From contig CM074200.1 in the NCBI GenBank assembly GCA_037179385.1, positions 29,453,884 through 29,517,883 on the forward strand: a DNA stretch of 64,000 bases, in the 5' to 3' direction. Below, piece by piece: positions 56,910 to 64,000 of the stretch. The notes under the pieces were generated by a model. It was not told the DNA's origin, made no database searches, and worked only from the letters and a program-made list of their open reading frames with translations. The translations under genes were made by a program, and so were the position numbers. How positions within the stretch are numbered: the stretch's first letter is position 1; each line of letters starts with the position of its first letter. Source of the stretch: Holothuria scabra. Taxonomy: Eukaryota > Echinodermata > Holothuroidea > Aspidochirotida > Holothuriidae.

Positions 56910-58676
56910 TTAATAAATCGTATCCTTCGGACACCTACTTAAGAAATCAGCTCCAACGTTCTCAATGCCTTTTATTGCCTTCACTACATATCGATAGGGC
57001 TGTAAACTAAGTGCCCATCTCATCACTCTTGCATTGTTCAACTTAGCTTTTGATATATAAGAAAGGGAGTGATGGTCAGTTTCCAATACAAATTCTTTAC
57101 CATATAGATAAACACAGAACTTATTTACGGCCCATACAAGAGCCAGACATTCCCTTTCCACCACGGAGTATGCCCTTTCACGTGGTTGCAATTTCTTGCT
57201 TGCAAAACATATCGGAAATTTTGTATCCCCGTGTTCTTGCATTAGCACTGCACATTGACCAACGTCAGAGTCGTCGGTTCTTAAAATAAATGTTTCTCGC
57301 AAATCTGGGAGGTGTAGGATTGGGGCAGAGGAAATTCGTGACTTAAGTGTACTGTAAGCCTTTTCCTGAGCTTCTCCCCATTTAACCCTTTCGGGATTTC
57401 CCTTTCTCGTCTGGTCACTCAAAGGAGCTGCAATACTAGCGTAATTTGGAATAAATTTTTGGTAATAACCAACCATTCCAAGGAACGACCTAACCTGTCT
57501 CTTAGTCATCGGCCTACTGGCTTCCAGGATTTTGGATACGTTTTCCTGATTTGGTTGTAGAATGCCTTTGCCCACTACATGGCCTAAAAACTCTAACGAT
57601 TTAAACCCAACGAAACACTTTGAGGGCCTCGCCGTGAGTCCAACCTCTCTGAGCCTCTTAAGAACGCACTCCATCACCTTTAGGTGTTTTTCAAATGTCT
57701 CTGTGTATATCAATATATCGTCTATATAATTCAAAGTGTGTTCAATCTCACCTAATACCCTTCGCATCATGCGTGAAAAAACTGCCGGTGCATTAACCAG
57801 CCCGAACGGCAAAACAGTGAACTGAAATAGACCCTCCACTGTTACAAAAGCTGTTTTCTCTTTGTCCTCTTTAGCTAAAGGGACCTGCCAGTAGCCCTTA
57901 GTCAAATCAAATTTCGAAACGTACTGGCCGGCAGCTATCTTGACCATGATACTATCAATATTTGGGATAGGTTCGGGGTCAAAAACGGTAATCCTGTTCA
58001 GTTTTCGATAGTCTACACAAAATCGTATGCTCTTGTCCTTTTTCTCTACAAGAACCACAGGTGATGCATAGGGTGAAGTCGAGGTCTCAATTACCCCCAT
58101 TTTAAGCATACTCTGAATTTCACTCTTTACACTTTCCACCATGGCATGAGGTACCTGGTAAGGTTTGCTTCGGATTGGTTCTTGTGAGGTGAGATGAATT
58201 GTATGTTGAATTATATTTGTCCTACCAGGTATATCTGTAAGAACATCTTGAAACTCATTCAACAATTCCTTAACTTCACTGACCTGATGTAAATTCAAAT
58301 CATCCCCAATATGAACATCATTAACACACTCCTTAGATTCAATGGATGGAAAATCAACAAGTACTTTCTCACTCAATTTGACAATTTCTGCTTTCTCATA
58401 ATTACTCACATCATTGTCACTTACAATTCCATTGTCTTCTCTGCATTCATCATCAGTTGAAATTAAACATGAGCAAACTCTTTGCAGCTGTAATACAGAG
58501 GCATTGGCATCATCACTTTCTCTACTAATATACTTCTTTAACAGGTTTGCATGTACGGTTTTGATCTTTGAACCCATTTTATCCTTGTAGTCATGCTTAG
58601 CAACTTTCATCATAACATCATATGGCCCTTTCCATTGCATCAAAAGCTTATTTGATTCTGTAGGTAGCAGAACCAA
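56910..58676 (-). CDS. pol: Unit 3 pol, C-terminal part: RT and RNase H
   Basis: 588 codons, same domains and stop as the unit 1 counterpart. Private substitutions: 57920 (Phe to Val next to the RT motif A), 57658 (Arg to Lys) and 58556 (Ile to Val). The Phe to Val change lies beside the catalytic FDL segment and might affect activity. The first Met lies just after the frame break near 58729. Confidence 0.92.
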   Translation of the reverse strand: MVLLPTESNKLLMQWKGPYDVMMKVAKHDYKDKMGSKIKTVHANLLKKYISRESDDANASVLQLQRVCSCLISTDDECREDNGIVSDNDVSNYEKAEIVKLSEKVLVDFPSIESKECVNDVHIGDDLNLHQVSEVKELLNEFQDVLTDIPGRTNIIQHTIHLTSQEPIRSKPYQVPHAMVESVKSEIQSMLKMGVIETSTSPYASPVVLVEKKDKSIRFCVDYRKLNRITVFDPEPIPNIDSIMVKIAAGQYVSKFDLTKGYWQVPLAKEDKEKTAFVTVEGLFQFTVLPFGLVNAPAVFSRMMRRVLGEIEHTLNYIDDILIYTETFEKHLKVMECVLKRLREVGLTARPSKCFVGFKSLEFLGHVVGKGILQPNQENVSKILEASRPMTKRQVRSFLGMVGYYQKFIPNYASIAAPLSDQTRKGNPERVKWGEAQEKAYSTLKSRISSAPILHLPDLRETFILRTDDSDVGQCAVLMQEHGDTKFPICFASKKLQPRERAYSVVERECLALVWAVNKFCVYLYGKEFVLETDHHSLSYISKAKLNNARVMRWALSLQPYRYVVKAIKGIENVGADFLSRCPKDTIY

Positions 58677-61411
58677 TACCTTGTCACCAAGGGAAAATTT
58701 TCTATCCCTGGTACGCGCATCGTAATATTTTTATACCTTTTAGATGCCTTACTCAACTCTTCCTGTGCCATTTGACAAGTCTTATCCAAACGCTCTCTTA
58801 AGTCTACCACATATTGATAAGTATTCTTAACCTCCTCTTGGTCCAATTCACCTGACCAAAGCTCCTTAAGAATGGTTAGGGGCCCCCTCACGGTTCTACC
58901 ATACAACAGTTCAAATGGGGCGAACCCAAGGCTTTCCTGAGTTGCCTCTCGATAAGCAAACAGGAGGGCGGGAAGATAGCGATCCCAGTCAGAGGGGCGT
59001 TCGGCACACATTCGACGTAACATTTTCTTTAAGGTCCCGTTAAACCGCTCGACGAGCCCATTACAAATCGGGTGGTAGGGTGTGGTGGTCAGCTGCTTAA
59101 CAGCAAGTAATCTACCAACTTCTCGCATAACCTCGGACGTAAATTGCGTCCCCATGTCACTAAGTACTTCTTGAGGAACACCTACTCTAGTGTAAATCTC
59201 AAACAAAGCTTCAGCTACTCTTTCACTCTCAATTTTCGGCAGAGCTACCGCTTCTGGGTAACGCGTAGCATAATCGACTAGGGTTAGTTTGTATCTATTC
59301 CCTCTTTCTGTGATTGGTGCAATGGGACCGACTATGTCAACTGCTACCCTTCTAAAAGGTGTGTCTATCAATGGCATGGACCCAAGGGGTACTCGCCCAA
59401 CGCTCCCTTTTGACACTGTTCTTTGACATATTTCGCATGACAAACAATATCTACGAATGTCCTCATGCATACCCGGCCAGTAAAAACTGGACAAAATACG
59501 ATCAGTTGTTTTCTTTGTTCCCAAGTGACCAGCTAAGGGCGTGTCATGTGCCAATCTCAAAACTTCTTTCCGAAATATACTCGGAACCACTAACTGATTG
59601 AAAATGTTACCATGTTCCACTTTTGGAGACTTAAACTTTCTGTATAACATACCATCCTTATTTACAAAAGTAACCTCGCTCCCACTTAGAGTGACTTTTG
59701 TTGACCCAGATTTAGCTAGTTCCCATAACTTTGCTAACTCTTGATCATCCTTTTGTGCACTTCGCACCTGTTCTTTCGAAACATTACCGGACTCTGTTCC
59801 CACCTTGAGTGGTAAGTAGGGCTTTTGCTTCCTAGCATGCTGACCTCGTGTTTCAACAGCCGCTCCCTCAGGAGTAAAAACCCTATCTGTCTCCATTGGG
59901 ACCCAATCCGGATTCGGTGAGCTTGGCTCTCTTACATTAGGAATGTTCCCAACAATCAAGTCATAAATAGGACTAGCCATCACAAGAGCTTGCACTTGAC
60001 CAACATAAAAAGGTGTATCAATTGAAACCGTAGCCACGGGCACATCTAGAATTGTACCGTCTAACAATACACACCTCTTGGTCGTGCCATCATACTCGTC
60101 AGGCTTAACAAACGTTCTTCTTACAACAACGGTACTGCAACCACTATCTCTCAGAACGCTAACTCTTCGCTTACCAACTAACCCAGGCGTGACTGGCATA
60201 TTATCATTCGTACTAACAGCGCTTATAACTGGCAGTTCAGGACCTTTTGCCTGCTGAAAATATCTGCCAGGGGGTCTGAAATAATCATACCTTTCACTCT
60301 GAATCCCAACACACATTCCAACAATCTGTTGACCTGTGTTTGACCCATCAGGACCTTTCTGAGATTCTGAAACTCGTAACCCAGCGGTCTTATTTCTAGT
60401 TTCTGTTTTAGGGGAAGGACAATCTCTGGCCAAATGGCCCCTTCCATTACAATTGTAGCATCTCACACCCTTTTGCCCCTTCGCTTTCATATCTGAATCA
60501 CTAGAGTCTGGAAAACTAGCTTTCATGTCAGGGTGTGGCTTGTGTTTGTCCTCTTCAGTACCAAGAACTTTACTGTGACCTCTTTTATGAGCCTCTTGAT
60601 ACTTATCCGCCAGGTCAACCATCACCTTAACCGAACTAGGTTTTCTCTCCTTCAAATATACGGTAAGGTCTTTATGACACACGTTTAGTATCTGTTCACG
60701 TGTAAATAAGTCAACAACACCTTCGTAATCCTTAGCAGTGGATGACATTTCAATCCATCTAGTGAAATACCTTCCTATTCGCTCAGCAAATTGCGAAAAA
60801 GTTTCGTTCTTGTCCAATTTTGAATTTCTAAATTTCTGTCTAAAACCTTCTTCATTCAATTCGTACCTATTTAACAAAGCAGCTTTTAGCTTGTCGTAAT
60901 TATTCGCAAGATCGTCAGGTAATCTAGAATACACTTCTAAAGCTTTAGCCGTTAAGAGAGTGCTCAGGGGTACCGCCCATTTTTCTTTCTTCCACCCCAT
61001 TATAGTGGCATATCTCTCAAATCTTTTCAAATACGAATCTATGTCATCTCTGACCTCATTGAATACAGGTAACTTAGGGATTTTTCCCCACTCCTTTTTC
61101 AATTGACTCTTTGGCTCTTTCTCCTCTGAACCAGCCGCTTGCGCAATTTGAAGGTCATATTCCTTCATTTCCCTTTCATGCTGCCTTTGCTTCTGACGTT
61201 CATCCCTATCCTCTCTTTCTTTAATGAACTTTCGTAATTCTTCTCCCTCATAATCCATTGCCTTTCCCTGCTTTAAATACTCGTCAAAATCCATACTTGA
61301 AGTGGTAACTGTTTTGTCAGATATTACATACAACGTGCAATAGTTGATACAGCAACCTAAATAGCATATCAGTAAAACAAGCAACAGGCCTCTTCGAGAA
61401 AGCATAATCAT
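58640..61411 (-). CDS. gag-pol: Unit 3 gag, protease and integrase
   Basis: 923 codons, the longest frame in the window: hydrophobic leader, SCAN-like capsid region, CCHC knuckle, protease DSG, integrase zinc finger and D-D(35)E core, then about 75 further residues of the integrase C-terminal region. The frame breaks near 58729, where the T-run has five Ts against six in unit 2; after it about 28 residues are out of frame. Private substitution at 59289 changes an Ile to Lys in the integrase core (RYKLTLVDY), beside the strand leading to the second Asp. A silent change is at 60971. Confidence 0.93.
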   Translation of the reverse strand: MIMLSRRGLLLVLLICYLGCCINYCTLYVISDKTVTTSSMDFDEYLKQGKAMDYEGEELRKFIKEREDRDERQKQRQHEREMKEYDLQIAQAAGSEEKEPKSQLKKEWGKIPKLPVFNEVRDDIDSYLKRFERYATIMGWKKEKWAVPLSTLLTAKALEVYSRLPDDLANNYDKLKAALLNRYELNEEGFRQKFRNSKLDKNETFSQFAERIGRYFTRWIEMSSTAKDYEGVVDLFTREQILNVCHKDLTVYLKERKPSSVKVMVDLADKYQEAHKRGHSKVLGTEEDKHKPHPDMKASFPDSSDSDMKAKGQKGVRCYNCNGRGHLARDCPSPKTETRNKTAGLRVSESQKGPDGSNTGQQIVGMCVGIQSERYDYFRPPGRYFQQAKGPELPVISAVSTNDNMPVTPGLVGKRRVSVLRDSGCSTVVVRRTFVKPDEYDGTTKRCVLLDGTILDVPVATVSIDTPFYVGQVQALVMASPIYDLIVGNIPNVREPSSPNPDWVPMETDRVFTPEGAAVETRGQHARKQKPYLPLKVGTESGNVSKEQVRSAQKDDQELAKLWELAKSGSTKVTLSGSEVTFVNKDGMLYRKFKSPKVEHGNIFNQLVVPSIFRKEVLRLAHDTPLAGHLGTKKTTDRILSSFYWPGMHEDIRRYCLSCEICQRTVSKGSVGRVPLGSMPLIDTPFRRVAVDIVGPIAPITERGNRYKLTLVDYATRYPEAVALPKIESERVAEALFEIYTRVGVPQEVLSDMGTQFTSEVMREVGRLLAVKQLTTTPYHPICNGLVERFNGTLKKMLRRMCAERPSDWDRYLPALLFAYREATQESLGFAPFELLYGRTVRGPLTILKELWSGELDQEEVKNTYQYVVDLRERLDKTCQMAQEELSKASKRYKNITMRVPGIENFPLVTRYWFCYLQNQISF

Positions 61412-61572
61412 TCATTCAATAGGCCGGTTACGAAAACACAAAACCACCAATCTTATTGCCACCTCAGTAGTTACTGTAATCTCGAGAAACTGGGGTCACT
61501 AAGAAAGTAAAATTTGCCAAAATACAGCTCAAATTAAGCACTTTCAATCCTTTCCAGGATAGGCCCCCAAAT

Positions 61573-62298
61573 TGTCACAAGGTTCTTTGAAAGGCAGGTG
61601 AACCAGTTTCTGTTCGAGACCACAGATCCCACCGGAAACAACAACAAGACTACGGGACTCACAAATTTAGTTTAGTCGGCATCTGTTATTATTTACAAAT
61701 TATATTTACAAACGTTTGGCAAGCGCATGGATCCATCTAAAGCCGTACCACCTTAACTTACTTACCTAAAGTACCCTAATTAAACCTAACTACTTACAAT
61801 AGCTACCTTAAAAATGACGCTGGGTCAGGAACGGCTTCCACTCTTGTCAGGCGGCTCTTTTAGCTTTGGTAGTGGGAATGGCTTCGCTTATTATCAGTGT
61901 GTTTAATTCGCGGGCGTAAACGGTCCTTCCGATGAACGGTAGGTATCACCTCCTTAAACTAGCGATCCAATACAGTTGCGGCAAAAAGTCATAGAGTCTG
62001 GACGAGCTTAAAAGGGGGGTAGTAGCGGTAACCCCAGTCGAACTCCAGTTAAGGCAATAGCGACATATCTAAATCTTTATCGGCAGGATAAAAGGTGGGG
62101 TATATCGGCACACTGTCTCCTCACTGTACATGTGTAGGCCTAGGTGAAATTATCGGCACCCTCAACTGACTTCAAATAGCCTAAGTTCTCGGCACCCTGG
62201 CTTCGGGTGAACACGGTGACCATAACTGTGTGAGCATATCAATATTTCGGTCTAATTTAGTGACGATGACATCTTAAAAATCTGAAGTTCTCACGCCA
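61573..62298 (-). repeat. LTR 4, truncated 5' LTR of unit 3
   Basis: Starts with TGTCACAAGG like the others but stops at TCTCACGCCA, 726 bp in; the distal 660 bp or so (U3, where the promoter should be) is missing. The next base belongs to the duplicated flank (TAAACAACATG, compare 7765 onward). Private change: A at 61932. Confidence 0.9.
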
Positions 62299-63913
62299 TA
62301 AACAACATGTCTCATCTATTGCTGTCATGCCAAAGAGAAAAGCTCAGAAAAAAATTGACATTTGCCTATTAAACAATCATGTCAAAGCATTTATCGGAAG
62401 AAAAATTTCATGTACGCACAGAGATCTAAATTTACCCTATTGGTCTCAATAAGTGTCCGACTTAGCAGCTTGACTTGACCAGAGGAATGAATAGTATGAC
62501 TTGACTTGCGACATCACCTCATCTGGAGTGACGGCGCCAAAATGTCAAAATTGGGGGAGGGGTTAAACTAAGGGAAAGGATAATGTTGGGGGCAAAACAA
62601 TTTTGAGCAAAGGGCAAAACCGGGCCTAAATCACCACCAGTTCATGGAGATAGGGTCCAGGGGCGAAGCCCGAAAGCTCCGAGGGTAATTTGCATATCTC
62701 TAGATGAACTAAAATTTAGTCTTTGGAGAGGTATATCATTTATTTTTTCTGTTTACCATATTCCTTACTGATCTTACTTTGGGAAAGTGGATAAAGGACA
62801 AAATCGGGGGTGGGGGCGGGGAATTGCCCCCTCTTGCCCCAACGTAGCACTGCCACTGCTCATTTGACTTGACCTGACTTGTGATTCGAAGCAAAGGTGA
62901 CTCATTACAACACTGGAGTTCCTTCTCATGGGGAAATGTTTTTTTATACCGCGATACCCTGTTCCTCTTTCAATCCGAACCCCCTCGTAAGATCTGTTAG
63001 ACCTATGAGACCATCACTTCGCCTGACTCTCTGTTTAACTCTACTTTTCTCTGAAATGTATTTAGGATCAGGTAGCTTTAACCCATATGAGTATAAGTAC
63101 CAAACAGATCAGATTAAGGCGCGGATTCAGACATTCCAAAAACTGAAAAAGAGGGGGCTGACTGAAGAGAAAGCAGGGAAGTGAGGGAGTTGCATTGCTA
63201 ATTCCCCGTATATTTTATTGTTGATGTGGCGATAAAGAGAGGGCCGAGGCCGTAAAAGTCCCCGTCCCCTTCGATCCGCGCCTGAGATTTAGTGAGTATG
63301 TCAGTGAAGAAATGATCATCGTGTTAAACTAGACTGAAGCGCAACTGCTACTTTTGTTTATGTAGTGCAATTTGGCAGAATGCAAGTCAAAACAAATCCG
63401 CAGGACCAGTAGCCCCATCTGGAAGTACCAGGGGACACAGCACATTCTTCCTGGTGGACACATATGGTGAGCAATTGGTTTCACATCATGGGAACTTGAC
63501 ACTTAGTTTATCATTTTTAATGGACACATGTCAATTTGAATCGACACATACCAATTAATTCGACATATTCCAATTTTGTTCGATATATTCCAACATAATT
63601 TGACATATATATAAATATATATACCGATTTAAACTGACATATACCAATTTAAATTGACACATAACAATTAAAATTGAAAAAAATTTGAATCGACAGATGG
63701 GTTACCAGTTTAAATAGATATTTACCGTGTTATCTTATTGGCACTATTACATATTCATATATTTCGATTATTTTAATATCTGGTTCCCTAGTCTATGGAG
63801 CCGCACATTCTACCGATTGATTATGAACCAGAATATACCTCCTGTGGCTTAATTTTTGACCCAGAGATAGACTATTGTAGAACCATAAGAGCCTCCGGGG
63901 ATTTTCTACTGGA
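62299..63913 (+). repeat. Segmental duplication, copy B, right part
   Basis: Aligns with 7765-9451 of copy A, including the CTTGA tracts, the GGGGGCAAAA block and the 21-bp degenerate repeat. The matching ends at TTTCTACTGGA, after which 63914-64000 is unrelated to the sequence after 9451. No gene is supported. Confidence 0.85.
63495..63720. repeat. Degenerate tandem repeat, unit about 21 bp (copy B)
   Basis: Counterpart of 9055-9262: units such as TCGACATATTCCAATTT and TTGACACATAACAATTAAA. A short TATATA insertion at about 63605-63622 is private to this copy. Confidence 0.55.
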
Positions 63914-64000
63914 CTCTTCCAGGGGCCATAAGGTGGGCATTGTGACCCCGCCAGCGCATGCTCGTGGTTTTCGCGAAATTATTTTACTCCGACGGTTTCT
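63914..64000. other. Unique sequence beyond the duplication
   Basis: Less AT-rich than the duplicated block. A frame from an ATG at 63798 stays open to the window end, but in the duplicated part most differences between copies would change the amino acid and a 1-bp indel breaks it in copy A, so it is not called as a gene. Confidence 0.35.

Larger units (their letters stand above)
43211..62298 (-). mobile_element. Tandem array of three Gmr1-like Ty3/gypsy retrotransposon units
   Basis: Four LTRs (starts at 43211, 49332, 55452 and 61573) alternate with three internal regions, a period of 6120-6121 bp, all reading on the minus strand. Single LTRs are shared between neighbouring units, as expected from unequal recombination between LTRs rather than from three independent insertions. 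Units differ by only a handful of substitutions and homopolymer lengths. Pol order is protease, integrase, RT, RNase H. The left border is clean at an intact LTR end; at the right border the last LTR is cut and a target duplication cannot be seen. No env-like gene is present. Confidence 0.93.

Noticed and set aside
43211..64000. Idea that an envelope-like gene might sit between RNase H and the LTR
   Set aside because: Only about 70 bp separate the RNase H stop codon from the LTR in each unit, so there is no room.
1..64000. CRISPR arrays, bacterial operons, rRNA or tRNA genes
   Set aside because: None seen; spliced genes and retrotransposons show a eukaryotic nuclear origin.

Overview
This is an AT-rich animal nuclear window: spliced genes with long introns, no operons, and dense small-transposon debris. 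The retrotransposon belongs to a type known from deuterostomes, and the receptor gene is an immunoglobulin (Ig)/tyrosine-kinase type. I infer a marine deuterostome invertebrate (an echinoderm such as a sea cucumber is plausible), but the species cannot be fixed from the sequence alone.

Layout. 1-3558: AT-rich DNA without a supportable gene. 3559-9451: copy A of a segmental duplication, non-coding, with embedded MITEs (short non-autonomous DNA transposons) and degenerate simple repeats. 12183-23164 (+): one host gene read as 14 exons whose splice phases all agree. It encodes three Ig domains, a transmembrane helix and a tyrosine-kinase-like domain, 725 visible residues; the signal-peptide exon was not found. 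The kinase domain has lost the HRD aspartate, the catalytic-loop asparagine and the DFG glycine, so it is probably a receptor pseudokinase. Its introns hold MITEs, a near-perfect hairpin and a LINE remnant. 23165-39324: gene-poor DNA with short tandem repeats, a mariner-type MITE, a foldback element with target-site duplications and a possible decayed Ig exon on the minus strand. 39325-43210 and 62299-63913: copy B of the duplication, split by a retrotransposon array.

43211-62298 (-): a tandem array of three almost identical LTR retrotransposon units (period about 6.12 kb) sharing LTRs in the order LTR-internal-LTR-internal-LTR-internal-LTR. Each internal region encodes Gag (SCAN-like capsid region and CCHC zinc knuckle), aspartic protease, integrase, reverse transcriptase and RNase H in that order. 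The enzymes are Ty3/gypsy-like but the order is that of Ty1/copia, as described for the deuterostome Gmr1-like group. The rightmost LTR has lost its U3 half together with 104 bp of flank, which can be measured because duplication copy A preserves the empty site. Every frame break I found in the three units is a 1-bp (once a compound) length change in or beside a homopolymer run, at different places in each unit. The array is therefore either very young or carries uncorrected sequencing indels.
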